The notes under the pieces were generated by a model. That model worked only from the letters and a program-made list of their open reading frames with translations. It was not told the origin of the DNA and did no database searches. A stretch of DNA of 64,000 bases from Oxytricha trifallax (lineage: Eukaryota > Ciliophora > Spirotrichea > Sporadotrichida > Oxytrichidae), in NCBI GenBank assembly GCA_000711775.1, contig ARYC01002100.1, positions 1-64,000 of the forward strand, read 5' to 3'. Below are positions 1 to 13,378 of this stretch, in pieces; positions within the stretch are counted from its first letter, which is position 1, and each line of letters begins with the position of its first letter. The position numbers and the translations under genes were made by a program.

Positions 1-611
1 TATAATCTAGCTTGATGCTATATAACTTGGTAAAGATCATGTAGCCTTCAGGCTTCTTTTACTTGAAATGACTTACAGAATATTCTTATCTGACAATAAA
101 TGTCAGAGATAAATTAGCTAGATAGTATAGCAGATAGTTGAGAGGATTGAAGAGCTTCACAAGCTAGGCTATGATCGTAGAGACTTAAAGCCAGAGAACA
201 TCATGATGAACTTTCAGCCTCTTAAAGTTTATATTATAGACTTCAACAGAGCTCAAAGAGTGAAAGCCTCTGCATAAGGAAATGTATACGGCACCCCTGG
301 ATATTTCCCAGAGAGAGAGGATTGGAGAGATGGAGACACTTAATGGGATATCTGGGCTCTAGCAGTAATAATAATGAGAGTGACATGCCAAGAAACGATT
401 ACTTTAGCTGCAGGGGTGAGAGAGATTCTAAGCAGAGAATCAAACAAGATCTCGATAAAAATAAAATAAATGGAGGTCTCAGAGAACTTGCATACTCAAC
501 TATTATCAAGCCAAGCTAAGAGAATTAACAAACAATAGAAACAATTAACATCATCTTAGAAAGATAAAATTCAGAGAACTGCCACATGACACTAAACTTA
601 TGTTTGTGTGA
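1..611 (+). pseudogene. TBE zinc-finger/kinase protein (57-kDa ORF), C-terminal part, frame-broken
   Basis: The kinase catalytic core reads with TAA/TAG as Gln: RRDLKPENIM near 170-205, IIDFNRAQR near 234-260 and GNVYGTPGYFPERE near 277-315. The TGA stop is at 609-611. It is collinear with the kinase of the complete TBE at 32444-34052. Two differences stand out: the catalytic-loop His of HRD is Arg here, and the frame changes near 375, after which DMPRNDYFSCRGERDSKQRI continues in another frame. The family's DFG motif is DFN in both copies. This copy is probably degenerate. The zinc-finger half lies beyond the left edge of the window. Confidence 0.85.
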
Positions 612-771
612 GATATTTTAAAAACTCGCTTGTTATACTCACTTAAATTACTAATATTTAAACATTAAACCCCTACATAAACCCTATCAAAACCCTAATA
701 AAGTATGCACTAATAGTCTACTTTTACAATCAAAAACTCAATCAAACTACTGAAAGGGTTTTGGGGTTTTG
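1..771. mobile_element. TBE transposon, right end (truncated by window)
   Basis: The right terminus reads AGGGTTTTGGGGTTTTG and stops at 771, followed by ATT, which fits the ANT target of TBE elements. The roughly 110 bp inside the end match the right terminus of the complete copy at 36325-36436 almost base for base, including the ACTCAATCAAACTACTGA stretch next to the telomeric repeat. The body carries the 3' part of the TBE kinase gene. The other end and the second target copy lie outside the window. Confidence 0.93.
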
Positions 772-3435
772 ATTGCCCAGCTCTAGTGCTGTCTTCGTGC
801 TTAATCTGTTTTATGATGCTTTTAAATATTAATTTTAGTTTATAAAATAATTAATTTAGATATAAAAATGAACTAAAATCTTTAAATAATATTAATTTAA
901 ATGAGTTTGGCATGTGTAGTTATATGATATGACCGAAAACCAATGGGAAGACTGATTAGAGAGGCCTCACCCATTTGTGATTGCATAAGTATATTGAAAT
1001 ACTTATTGTTATTAATGTAATTGATATCTTGGGAGAATATTATTAGCTCCCATGTTTTTCATTCTTTTTTTGGAGGTGATTAGCTACTTCTTTTTATATA
1101 TATTTATTTGATACCTTATACTACAATAACAAATTTAAAAATAGTAAAAATTCTTATTAGCAATATATTTAAAATGAGTAATGTAAATTAATCACTTAAT
1201 AAGTAATTTTTTCAATATTAAAGAATTAGTTAAAAGGGAATAAAATTATCAATAAATATATAAATTAACTACTTTGTAATTGCTAATTGAAGTTCTAATT
1301 GTTGATTGATATACCAGCAATTTAATTGTATTAATTTTACTGCATATTTACTGAATAGATATTCTATAAATTGCACTATTGGTTCATAGAACTCATAAAG
1401 AGATTTTCTTAAGCTAGTGCTGATGTACCACTCAGCCCTGGTTGTGATTATATTAGTTCATTATTCATATTTAATAAATTTATTCTTTTAACTTCAACAA
1501 ATTATAAACTAGCGTGCTATAAGCATTTCAAGTTAAGAAATTAAATTAATCTTATATAATTTGTTGTAAATGATAGAATTCATTGTCGAAATTTTTATGA
1601 ATAAAAAATTCATCAAATTTTACCAGTAATTGGCTTCATTTTAAACTCTGATTAAGTCTCTCCACCCCATTAAACAAGTGTAACAAGCTTTAAAGAAGCC
1701 CCTCTATTATCAATCATTTCTTTAAATAGGACATTATGTCTCGATGACCCAAATTTAAAACACTCCTACAAGCTATCCCCTAATCTTTCCTATTACCAAC
1801 TTATTTTTCCATTAAAAATGTGCGATATTTTTCAAATCTTAAACCTTTAGCCACTACAGACTGGTACTGAATTTTTTATGACTTATCATTTATTGTCACC
1901 TCCCCTAAGATTTATAGAATTGAGAAGTTGTTGTCTGCATCCAACTTGGTGCCAGGTCAGATGCTTTATGAGCATGTTTGAAATCTATTTATTTTTTATT
2001 AATGGCTCTTCTCTTGAAAGATTTTGACTTGGAGAGACATTAATCCACCTTTAACTTTTGCTGATAATAAACTAAGGATCAGTTTCTGATACTTTTATTT
2101 GATTTACTATATGAAAAATAACTATGAAATAATAATTTTACCAGGATTATCAAGAGGTCTCATGTAGTCTGGCATTTACAGATAATATTTAGATTTATGT
2201 ATCTTTGTCATTATCTTTTTATTTTAATAGTACAATTGTACTTTTTAGCTTATTCTCATCATTTTTTCTTAAATATCTATGCCATGAGATTTATTTTTTG
2301 TGCTTTAGAATTCTACCACACTTGATTTTCTCTTTATAAATAAATGAGAATTTCTTATCAAATTTTTATATTAATATTTAATATATTTCTTTAGATTATT
2401 AAAAAAGAGCAATAAATGTTCATGATTGAATATAATATCAAACAAATTTTTATATAATGACTGTTCATCATCCTGATTCTGTATATATTATTGGTGAATC
2501 TAAGGATGTTAATGGAGGTTTATCTAATAATTTATGTTTTGAGTGGCTGCTTGTTAATGCCTGATCTTAATTACTTCTTTTTAAGTTCTTAATCATAAAT
2601 AATTTTTTGTTTGAGTAATTTTTGTCGTAGTTTATGAGTTACTATTTTATTAAGACGATTTTAAATGGATTTTATTGAATGTATTGATATTTTTAGGGGA
2701 TAGTTTTATAAAAAACTTATCTATAATAAAATTTTCAAAGTTAAATATTAAATAATTACTCTATAATATTCTGGAACTCAAATCATAATAACCAAGATCA
2801 TTTAATTTTAAGCTTGGTTTAAGATTAATCTGTTTAAAATTGCTTGCCATTAATTATAGCTTATTTTTAATGAATTAATTTGGTCATTTTCAATTGGCTT
2901 ATCATAATTAAATCCGCTTTAAGCTTCCCTATCAACATTATCAAAAGGTTTTAAATAAGCTCTATGCTTATAGCGAGACTTATCAAATTGTTTAGATTTA
3001 TAGGGTTAAATGTCATTTTCTTCCATTTTCTTTTGTTTCTTTCCTCTATCCATTTAAATACACTCTATACATATTGAAAATAATTTGATTTATTTTACAT
3101 TTTAATGTTTTTAATATACAGGAACAAATAAATAATTACAGGGAAGTAGAAAGATTTTAGCAAATTAGAGGTTTGAGCAAAGATTTGTCAAATGTGCCAG
3201 TTACATAAAAAGTTATATTGTTTCAGAAGGTGGTCTAAGAAAATTGTATTATAAATTATTGAAATTTTTATCTTTAAGGAATTATGGGCATTTTTATAGC
3301 TTAATAAAAAAAGTTGATTAAAATTTAAATGAAAAAGCTTTACTAATTTAAGTTGTAAAATCAATCAATTCTAAAAATAATTAAATCAATAAAATTTATA
3401 ATATCATTTATTTCTTTATGATTCTAGGTCTAGCC
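772..3435. other. AT-rich non-coding stretch
   Basis: Very AT-rich sequence with no frame showing protein-like composition over more than about 40 codons. A few less AT-rich patches (about 1380-1450 and 1620-1760) could be short macronuclear-destined segments, but no coding sense can be assigned. Probably intergenic or eliminated DNA. Confidence 0.5.
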
Positions 3436-3620
3436 TGATTTTAAGAGGCCCCAGAAACGCTTTCTTTCTTAGATTATTTGAAACTTATCCTATTCTATTT
3501 CATGCGATTTTGCAAGCCCTTATAATCCTAAATTGCTTGGGATGTTCATTTGAATCAAACTAACTTTAGGTCTGCTTTGACCACTGCTACTGTTAGATTT
3601 GGATTATAAATGCTAGTTCT

Positions 3621-4270
3621 TCAAATTTTAAGCATATACTTTCTAAGATTAAAGCTCCTTCTGCTCCTATTCTAGTTTTTATCTAGATACAGCCTAATCT
3701 TGCTCTTATCTTTTACGAATTGCTTCTCAGAGTTTTCCACCTAAAAGTCTGACTGCGTTGAATGGCAGCTCTTAAACTGGTAGAGAAGTGGTTGATTAGA
3801 AATTGCGATCCTTGGATGGAGAGGGTGTTTTGTAATTACAACTTCGCTGCCTACTGGGGAAGCACCGATATGTCTAGTCACATCATTACTTTACAGTCTT
3901 GATTACTCCAGTAGTTCTTCATCTTGAGACTCATCATCATCTGAATCTGTGTACTATATTACAGAAATTAGTTAGATTTTCCAATTATTCAACCATTTTA
4001 GTTTATATTGTGTTATTTAGACATCAAAACTATCAATCATATATTTAATTGAATTCCAAACTTACATCTTCATCATCATAATGACCATGCTATTCCCCTT
4101 TGCTACTCTTGTAGTCTATTCCCATTTCCAGGCGTCTCCTCTCTTTCTCCAGTCTCCTTGTAGCTCTTCTGGCATCATCATTTTGTTTTTCTACTATACT
4201 CCATTATTTCTGTAATTCTCCGCTGCTCCTTGAATGTAATCGAGCAGCTATTTCATTGCTAATCTGACTT
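3621..4270 (-). CDS. unknown charged protein, two exons
   Basis: Two coding blocks on the minus strand are joined by a clear intron at 3954-4065: it starts GTAAGTTTGG, ends TGTAATATAG, and splices in frame. The upstream exon (4066-4270) is very basic, with an RRATRRLEKERRRLE helix, and ends in an acidic HYDDEDV. The downstream exon continues YTDSDDDESQDEELLE and reaches TGA at 3621-3623. TAA and TAG are used as Gln. A TTTGCAG acceptor at 4271 suggests another intron upstream. Beyond the stop (3430-3620) further protein-like sequence in another frame (KKESVSGASQNQARPR) suggests a frame break. I recognise no family; the alternating basic and acidic stretches look like a disordered nuclear or RNA-binding tail. 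Confidence 0.6.
3954..4065 (-). other. spliceosomal intron (112 bp)
   Basis: On the minus strand the segment begins GTAAGT and ends ATATAG. It is AT-rich between two coding blocks of higher GC, and the reading frame continues from ..DDEDV to YTDSDDD.. when it is removed. Confidence 0.7.
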
Positions 4271-4274
4271 CTGC

Positions 4275-6050
4275 AAATATGTTTGACAACAAGTAATAAA
4301 AATTAATTTTATATAGAATGCCAACATATATAAAAAACAAAATAATCATTTATTAAATACTATACTTTAGTAATCTTTTGCGTTTTAATTTGTAATTGCT
4401 TTTTCTATAATTATAGATTAAAAGAAAAAAATCGTTCTTACCATAACGCTTTTAAATGCATTTTATGAAAATTTAGCTATAAATTTGTATTATTATTATT
4501 ATTTTATTAGATCTGCAATCATTATTTCATAGGGCCGATATCAAGTGAAATATCTCTCCATCATTTTAAGATATTTAATGGTATAAAATTAATTCAAGGT
4601 TTTATTGCTTTTATTATTAATAATAGGTAAAAGCAAAGGTGATAATATTACAATAGCTAAAGTAATTGGTGACATCAAAAAAATTCCAATAAATATCAAA
4701 ATTGCAAGTAATTATTTCCAGCAGCTTAAAATTTAATTTTCTATATATTTTCTAAGTCTAGCATAATCCGAATTTCATTATTTAAGTTTCTGTTTTGTAA
4801 AAAGATTCATCTTTTTCGAATTTTTTGTTGATAAAATTTTGAGCAAAGGTATAAGGAACTATTATTAAACCAATTATTGGTGAGAAAATTATCTATCCTA
4901 GATATATCCTGATTTTATAGTAAAAAGCTAATATGATAGGTTTAAATGACCCTTTGAGAATTTTCTAATTTTTTCAAATTTATTTATCTTTATGCGAATA
5001 TTATAAAGATTTACAAGCTAAATGATTCATGATATTAAAATGAATTTCATATAAAAGCTCATCTTTTATGTTTAATCGAAATAAAGCACAAAATATTATG
5101 TTGCATTTCAAGCAATGCAAGTTATTAGTGGTTGTTGAATAATCACAGACATTTTAGTTTTCTATTTTCATGCAAATTTTTCCACAAACTTTCCATAAAC
5201 CAGATTTATTGCTTTTTCTCATATTTGGACATATTTAAATGTTAGGTAAGTGCTGAATATTAAAATTATTGTGTCTTGATATTGCTAATTGGCAATATTT
5301 GTCTAATCTTAAATGAGAATAGCAACATATAAAACATTACCAATTATTGCAATTTTTACTATGAAATTTTTAGTCGTCTGTAATTCGTGATTGAGATATT
5401 ATTTGTTAACAACCTGGACGATTATAGTTCTTTTATGTTTTAAAATTGATCAATTAAGCTTATTTAATCTGTTAAATACTAAACAAATATTCTGGTAGTA
5501 TTTATTCAGCTTAACTTTGGGAAAGTTTTTTATCACAGCAAGGTAATGTTAGTGATTTAAATTGAAATTATTTCAGCTATAATTTTACCCATTAATTTTC
5601 AAATAATTAACAGAAATCATGACCGCACTCTATTTAATCAAAATCACATTTACTAAATTCATTTTTTCAAAGCAGGTTTAGCATAGTTTACATCCATTAG
5701 TTATAAATTAAAACTAGATAGATTTAAGTATCCTACCGTACATCTACTTTATTTATTTAAAATGCTTGACTAGTTTAAACTAGGTATTATCACTATATTC
5801 CTTAAAATGTGATCAAATTATTTCGAATAGTACTGTGTTTTCTTCCTAAGTTACATTTGAATTAATTTGATTCATTAATTAAAGAAATTAAGTTGTAGCA
5901 TGACTTTCCACTGAAAATCCATTAGGAGTTTTATCAGATATTTTTTCATAATTAAAGTCTACTAACTACTGTTATATTTTAGTTATTTAGTTAATTTGAT
6001 TAAAATCAATTAAATTTTAACAGATCACTGCTTAATACTAAAATCAAACC
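4275..6050. other. AT-rich non-coding stretch
   Basis: No coding-like frame and no repeat that I can support. Probably the upstream intergenic region of the minus-strand gene plus eliminated DNA. Confidence 0.45.
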
Positions 6051-6054
6051 ATCA

Positions 6055-6640
6055 ATCTTAGTTATGACGTAGACTTATCTGAGTAAGTTGACGTGGCAAA
6101 TTCCGTGACGTGGCATTCATGAAGTAGAAAACTCTGAAAAAACCAATCTTGCTATCACATAGTCTCCTCCTAAAATCAAGATGTCACCAGAATAACCTGG
6201 ACGACAGAGCGTAGAAATCAACCAGACTGACAGAAGTTGGATAAAAACAATTTACCTGTCTCACCGCTGCTGGGAAGCGTAATCCCTGTCCTTTCGTTGT
6301 GGTAGCTTCAGCACCCTAACCCGGTGTGTGATAGAAAAATTCTTATCGTAGGCTTCAATAGTTCTCGCCTTCTCGCTTTCGAAGGCAGAGCGTACCTTCA
6401 TCCTGCTCCCTATGACCTAGGAAACTGAACTCAAGGTAGTACACTCATCTAATGCAGGGAAATTTTAGGGTCCAGCTCACTCGAGGAGTGTACGCTGACA
6501 GATTGAACCCCTCCGACTGATCCCTTATGCGTTCCACCCAGCAACCCCCAACCTGCCCTCAGTAGACCTTAATATTGTAGAAAGCTCTATTAGAAAGTCC
6601 CAAGTGGTCAGTACCACCTAGCAATTAACTTTCTAAATTA
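6055..6640. other. isolated GC-rich island, possible coding or structural-RNA segment
   Basis: About 580 bp are close to half G+C while both flanks are around a quarter. Both strands are open under the one-stop code. The minus strand has a 47-codon frame at 6261-6401 with ordinary composition (RSAFESEKARTIEAYDK), followed by a possible 38-bp intron that starts GTGAG and ends TGTCAG and would continue LVDFYALSSRLFW. The plus strand is open at 6181-6498, with a less protein-like composition. The direct repeat TGACGTGGCA occurs twice near 6090-6115. I cannot assign product or sense; a macronuclear-destined segment or an RNA gene are both possible. Confidence 0.45.
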
Positions 6641-6644
6641 ATAA

Positions 6645-9600
6645 TTCTGTTATCTTGAAGTCTAAAATTAATACTTTAGCTTTATTTACATTTTGTCTTG
6701 TTATTTTTGCTTCCTGACTTGCCAAAATGAACTGCTAAATTATATGAAACAATTATACATATTTTAAATAGATCTATATGAAATTTATTGAATAGGTTTA
6801 AGACTTGATAGTGATATAATCATGTTTATTGTCCAAATTACTCTACAATCCATCCTCTTGAGAATTAGCATATTCTTATACTTCATTTCCTAAAAATTAA
6901 ACTTCCTACTGATCTAATAACTTCCACAAGAATATATTATGATCTAAAGAGTGATTCTCGTATTTATCTCCACATATCTCACATAAAATTTTTATGACTC
7001 TCTTTCTTCGCATTTGGCTTTAATTGCTTTAAAGTATAATAATAATAATAATTTCTCATTATTACTTATATTATTGAGAAATTGGGGTCTAGAAATTGCA
7101 AGTTAGTTTTATTGGTCTAATATTTAGCCATATCTATTCGATTTTAAGCATTAATTGTAGTTTGCTATTTAACCATATTTGATTTGAAATGTCTAACTTT
7201 GACTTTTAATTTTCTATAAGTAGGAGTACTATCATTTAACAATTAAATTGATGATTAATCCTTGAATTTATTTTACTATATAATTGATGAATTGATATGG
7301 TGTTCTTTGAATAATGGTTCTTGAAATTTCATAAAAAAATTTGCTGTTTGATTAATGTTTAAAATCCTAAAAGCTTTGCTTATTTAAGTTTAAGTGGTCA
7401 TTCTTTTTATCAAGTCTAAGTTGACTTGAAACATTAATGTTAGTTTTCTTCTCGCCAATATTTATAGCATTTTCTTCTTAGCGCATTGAATTAAATTATG
7501 CTAATTAGTCTTCTATCTCATTCATATTGGTTGTGTAAGATTTGATTCTGACCTACAATCATTTAGATTTTAATTTTGCTATAATACTTCAGATTAGGAA
7601 TATTTAACGTTGCCTCTCATTTTACTTTTAAGTTTAGTTAATAATTATAACTTTATCAAACTACTAAAACACGTCTTCTTTATGAGAGGTTGAGAGAATT
7701 TTTGTAATTTATTTTTACTTTATAGGATTTTATTTGCTTTTAATGAATATTCCCAATCACAATTTCTTTTTACCTGATTTGATTATAGGACTTCACTTGT
7801 AATTTTAAGTGATTATTAGAGTATTAATTGTTACTATATAGACATCCAATATTGCTTTATTTTCCTAACAAATTCATAATTTTCTCGTATTTACCCTGTT
7901 TCATTAATATATTATTCCAAATCTTTATATTAGAGTCATTTTTATTTTAAAAAATATATTCCTGTTTTAATTGCTTATTTATATTTTTATTGTCAAAGAG
8001 CAAGTACTAATCTATTTTTCTCTCTATAGATATGGAATCGTATATTTATCCCTTAAAAGTAAAGATTTCAGTATAATTTTTAAGTTAAAGCCAAGTTTTA
8101 GATGTAAGTCTAACACCAATTTCATTAAATTTAACTGGATATGCGAATCTTTAAATAAATAATGATTGTTTTTTAATATTTTATAATTACGAATCATTCT
8201 TTGCTAAGTATGACAATTAAATATTTTTCATAAGTGAATCTTGACTGGCATAATAAAAAGTATAAAAATTATGAAACAGGTTATACTTATAAGCTCTGAT
8301 ATATTTTTAATTCCAAATAATATTCAAATTTTTAATTGACTTATTCCCTAGTATTTATTTGTTAATCTGATTCTATATGGCAGGAGAATTTATATGATGA
8401 GAATTTAACTTATAATTTTCATCTCTTTGACTCATGTAAAATTGCTTTTTTTATTTGCTTAATTTTTATTGGGTTAAAAGTAATAAAATAATATTGGTTC
8501 TCTTATTACCCATAACTTTACTATAAGTACTAGTCGTTTTTATTGCTTGAGATTTTTGAACGTGTATTTATGGGAGCGTTTGGAAATATAGGCAGAGTCT
8601 AATTGTGAAACTATTGAATGAAAGTCGTCATTTAAATATATAATTTTATCAAGAAAGAAATTAAATTTAATGAATTGAATTTTAATTTATTTAAAAAAAT
8701 TAAGAAATTTGACTAGCCAGCGTTTAATAAGATATTATTTTGTTAAATTTTTGTTCACATTTACTCTACTTGAAATACACATAAAAATTATAAATAATTT
8801 AAATTTTTCAAAATAAATTGAAAGACTTGTATAATTATCATTTTCGAAGTAAAGATTTTCTAGTTTCCTCGCTATTAGTAAATATCTATTAAAATAAATA
8901 AGAAAATGTCAATGAATTGATGATATAAAATAATTTAAAAGTAATTATAGATTTAGGTTGATTTATTTATTTGAATGCATACTTCTTCTTTTATATGTTG
9001 GCACTTTCTTATGAGATAAAAGGTTAATATAAATTGTGCTTTCTAATATTCACCAATGCTTATTTATGAAGTTCTATCTGAAGCCCCGATTCCCTTTACT
9101 TTATTTTGATATCAATTACTTTAATTTTAGTACTCTTTATTTTTTATATATAATAAAGCATTTGTTCCATTTTTTATACTTTAAAGCCTAGTTTTCTTCA
9201 CATTGAAAAATTGAAGTTTAATTTATACATTATATAAGTTATTCATTAATTTTGCCATTTTTATAGATGTTTTAATCCGCTTAGATTATATTTTTAAATT
9301 GTGATGTATCTAAAGTCATGATTTTATTTTAAAGCTGAGTTAGCACATCCTTCTCTTTCTAGTAAACATATTGTTTTAAGTAATTTTTGTTTGCATTTTC
9401 CTGATTCTATTTTGATTGAGATTTTTTATTATAATGAGGATCTATTGTTATTTTGTTAAATTTATATATATATTAATTGGTTAAACAAAATTAAAATCAT
9501 TCATGTTAAAATAAATTAAAAAATAAGATTACAAAATTGTACAATAAATCGTAATTTATTTGAGATAAATATTGTTTCTACTATTATTTTAGCATTTTTT

Positions 9601-11160
9601 TCCTTGATTTTATGGATGATCGTTAAATTTATTATCCCATAAAATCCTAAGGTTTGAGTTGAATCTTCGTTGATATTTGGATCAATTGTTCTTTTAAAAC
9701 TATGATCAAACTTTTAATGGCAGAATGTAAAAATTTTCATTCAAAGGTAACCTAAAATATGTGAATATAATTGTTCCACTATAAATCTGCATCAGATGTT
9801 TTACCTTGACTTGGAATGGCGTGAAGCTTTTGCTATTATTAGATTGATAGAAAGATTCTGCAGCTGCATAATTAGCTACTTTATTGTACTTTATTCGAGA
9901 TGATTGAGATTAATTTTTGTCTTAAGGATTTTTCAAATGAGCAGACCCAATTATACTCTAGTTTATTGGAACTTGTGACATCTGCTAACTAACTAAATAT
10001 ATTATTTCTACTCTTATTTTAAAATTCATGAAATGACTTCCCTTTCAATTTTTTAGGACTAAAAAAATAGGATTAAAATTTGATAATATTTTAATAAAGA
10101 ATATCAAAATTCCTAAGCCCTAGATTTGAAGTTCTCTACTATGAATATTTTAATCCACATAGCTCTAGTACGGGTATCCATACTGTTGTTAAGATTATAT
10201 GTGGGAGTTTTTTTCTTATATTTCCACTTCTGAGACTATTCATATTTAAAGGAATTTAAAGTAACCTGTCCCGCTTTTATTTGATTCTTCATTTCTTATA
10301 TAATTGGAGAAAAATGAAATAGCGAAATTTAAATAGAAATCTTAAATAGTAAAATTCTTTAGATATCCTACAACTCAACACCCCAAATTTCTTATCTATT
10401 TACTTTGATATATTTAATCGTTCTAACCTCCATGATAGCTTGTTCAGAGAACACTTAATTTTGAAGATAATTTTACACAGTAGAATTTTCAATTTTGACA
10501 GGGTCTTACTCAATATATTAAAAATGAGTTCTTTTCGTTTGATTTTACGAGTGGTCAAATTTAAGCTAATTTTGATTCATGACACCCCCACTAAATTTAC
10601 TTTACTGGTCTAAACTCATCTATCTTTTGTTTTGAGCTTTATACACTTGGCCATTAATAATAAAAATATATGTGTTCTTGGATATTTATATATATATATA
10701 TAGTATGATTGGCTTTTGTATTAGTTTCGTGATATAAGACTATTAATAATATAAGGTAATTGTTAATTTTTTTAGATTCTAGTAAATTTTGGATGGCTGT
10801 CTACTTTTATTCATTTTAACACGATCTATTAGCTCCTCGTCTTCCGTAATTTACTAAAACATGATTTTATTATTCATGATTGCCCCTTGAATTTGATCTA
10901 AACTATCCTCATTTTGAATTCTTAAATGTAATCTAATTCACTTAGTGATAAATTTCGATTGCTTTAATTCGATACTTCTTATGCTAGATTTTGATAATTT
11001 CCCATTCATAAATAGTTCTATTTATAAGTTTATAATGTCTTAATTCTTAAATTTTAAATTAACTAAATCAATTTTAAACATCATATGATTGATATGCTTT
11101 GAATTGCATTTCAGTATGTCATATAATAGTAAAATTTAATATAATCGTAGAATTAGTTAA
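6645..11160. other. long AT-rich non-coding stretch
   Basis: About 4.5 kb of AT-rich DNA. The 63-codon open frame near 7971-8162 is low-complexity and Phe/Ile/Leu/Tyr-rich, as expected by chance. A small imperfect hairpin of ATAATAAT and AATTTCTCA repeats lies at 7037-7082. No gene, terminal inverted repeat or tandem array is supported. Confidence 0.5.
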
Positions 11161-11163
11161 GTA

Positions 11164-12648
11164 TGCAGAAACTAATACCTAGATATTTCACAAGCAGCGC
11201 TTCAAAAAATTCATCCCAGACTGTGCTTAAGCAGCTTCTCTCACCTTCTCGAACTTAAATGAGAGTAAGAGTGATCTCTTCTCTACAGCAAGACATGGAG
11301 GTTTTCGATTTCACTGATAAATTGAATGTTGATAAATTAAAACTCAAGAGCCCAGAGAATACCACAAAGATGAATCTCTGCGCTTCAATTTACGATGCTC
11401 TTGATATTACACTTAAGACTGAAAAGTCAGTAGTTGTGTTTTGAGAGGATAAAATTTGGAGGTGTGTTCAGATGCACCATGGGGCTCAATGAAAAGTATG
11501 GAACTGACAGAGTCTTCAATACTACACTTTCAGAACAGGGTATCAGTGGTTTTGCCATTGAAATGGCAACCAGTGGAGCTAACGCAGTTGCTGAAATGCA
11601 ATTTGCTGATTATATCTTCTCACCTTTCGATCAAATTGTTGATGAGGCAGCCAAGTACAGAAACAGATTTGGTAATTAACTTGATTACGGAAAGCACACT
11701 TTAAGATCACCATATGATACTGTTGATCACGGTGCTCTTTATCACTCACAAAGTCCAGAGGCTTAATATGCACACACCCCAGGTCTTATAATTTCACAAT
11801 AAAAAACTCTTAAATACTTGTATGGTAAATCTATGAATAGCATTCAATAGTTTTGTTGATAGTTTAATTATCACAAATACCGTTTTTATGATTTAAAATT
11901 ACCTTTTATATTACTAACTCAAAACATTTTATATCATATTTTTATCTAACAAACATTTATTTATTTTACTCAATTAAGACAATAATATGAATAGTAAAAT
12001 TATAACTACCTCTATTTCTTTAATACAGTAATTCCAGTCTGAAATTTAAGCAAAGGGACTTTTACTCTCAAGTATTTAGAATCAACAATCCAGTTTTATT
12101 CTTTGAACCAAATATTTTGTACTTAATAATTTTAATGCTTTACTCATCGAGGACTACGAAATCCCACTAATTAAGGCAGAAATATTAAAAGAAGGTAAAG
12201 ATTTAACAATTATTTCTTTTGGCACTCAATTAAGACATGTAAGAATGGCTGTTGCAATGGCAGATAAAGAATCAGGAGTTTTTTGTGAAATTTTTGATTT
12301 AAGAACTATCTTTCCATTGGATTAAGAATCCGTGATTAAATCAGTTAAGAAGACAAGAAAGTGTATCATTAATCACGAAGCTCCCTTGAGTGGAGGATTT
12401 GGGGCAGAGCTGATTGCCAAAATTCAAGAGAAATGTTTCTTGTATCTTAAAGCTCCAGTCAAGAGAGTATATGGTTATGAAACTCATTTTTTATACATAA
12501 ATAAGATTTGTTGCCTTTAAATTGAGAAAATTTAGTTACATAACTACAAATTAAAGTAAAAATTCCTCTTCCATTAGTTTTCGAACCATTCTATCTTCCA
12601 GACAGATTCAAGATCCTTGAATCAATATAAGAAAATATGAAGTATTGA
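11164..12648 (+). CDS. BCKDHB: branched-chain 2-oxoacid dehydrogenase E1 beta subunit, germline form with IES and frame breaks
   Basis: Mitochondrial thiamine-diphosphate enzyme subunit of valine/leucine/isoleucine degradation. The start [16 protein letters not shown] resembles a mitochondrial presequence. Diagnostic blocks follow in order: [91 protein letters not shown] and [15 protein letters not shown], with TGA at 12646-12648. Breaks: near 11433-11450 the expected FGED is interrupted by GGA to TGA plus a 2-base loss; about 200 bp of AT-rich sequence replace the expected short link at roughly 11790-12010; an extra G breaks AAGGGACTT near 12055; and a spliceable IES lies at 12484-12563. Family identity is certain. 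Whether this is a functional precursor or a decayed copy is open. Confidence 0.88.
11790..12010 (+). other. probable second IES in BCKDHB
   Basis: After HTPGL the E1-beta sequence is lost in AT-rich DNA and resumes near 12027 with TVIP and then GLLLSSI. The family has only a short link here (PGI-KVVIPR). The insert is therefore about 200 bp of non-coding DNA. I could not place an unambiguous pointer. Confidence 0.5.
12484..12563 (+). other. IES inside BCKDHB with 2-bp TC pointer
   Basis: The coding sequence ..VYGYET stops making sense at 12484 and resumes as [10 protein letters not shown] at 12566. Removing 80 bp, leaving one copy of the TC present at both borders (12484-12485 and 12564-12565), gives GAA ACT CCT CTT CC and restores the E1-beta motif in frame. 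The removed piece is nearly all A/T and has no GT..AG borders, so it fits an IES better than an intron. Confidence 0.7.
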
Positions 12649-13378
12649 TATTTAACCATGCAAAATTGATCAAACTATTTCGAAAAAGTCTTGAGAAGAT
12701 TTTAACATGCCTTATTTAAATATATATCAAATTTTTACTCTTATCATACTTATATTTTCTGGCAATCTCTGCAGTTATACTCAAATCTTTTATCATTTAT
12801 TAATCTAAAAGCTAATTTTAACATAAATTCACAAATGTATAGAAAGAATTTCAATATTTAAGAATAAATTTGCAAATTTTAATAAATATTTAATAACTAA
12901 AAATTTAATTTAAATAAAAAATACTATATTATTTCTTTCATTCCTTCAAAAACTAAACATAAATTATCTTTTTAACTTCAATTATAATCATAATTATAAT
13001 AAACCAGTTATCTTTTATAAAAATCAAGTTTTATCTTATATAAATTAATAATAATAGTAAAATAATACTTAAATTTATTTTTAAAACCTTTTTTTTTATT
13101 TAATAATTTAGTTTATTTCCATTTTTAAAAAAATCAAAAACAGAAATCAATAATACATATAACTAAAAGATTGTCCTTTTTTAAAAAAAAATAATATTAT
13201 TAATGTATATTATGATTCTAAATAATTTAATTTATGGTCTGCATTTGTATTTTTTAAATTAAGTATAAATTTGCCATTATAAATTAATATATAAATATTA
13301 TTTAATTATGGCATTAATTAAGTAAAAGAGTTAAAATAATTGCAAATGCAAATAAATTATAATATAATAAGCTTTAAA
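12649..13378. other. AT-rich intergenic stretch
   Basis: Over 80% A/T by eye, with long A and T runs. No coding-like frame or repeat was seen. It separates the 3' end of BCKDHB from the small ORF at 13379. Confidence 0.5.

Noticed and set aside
6055..6640. Ribosomal, SRP or RNase P RNA identity for the GC-rich island
   Set aside because: I compared remembered core motifs of these RNAs and saw none that fit. Identity left open.
7971..8162. 63-codon open frame on the plus strand
   Set aside because: Low-complexity, AT-driven composition with no coding contrast to its surroundings. Open frames of this size are expected by chance where only TGA stops translation.
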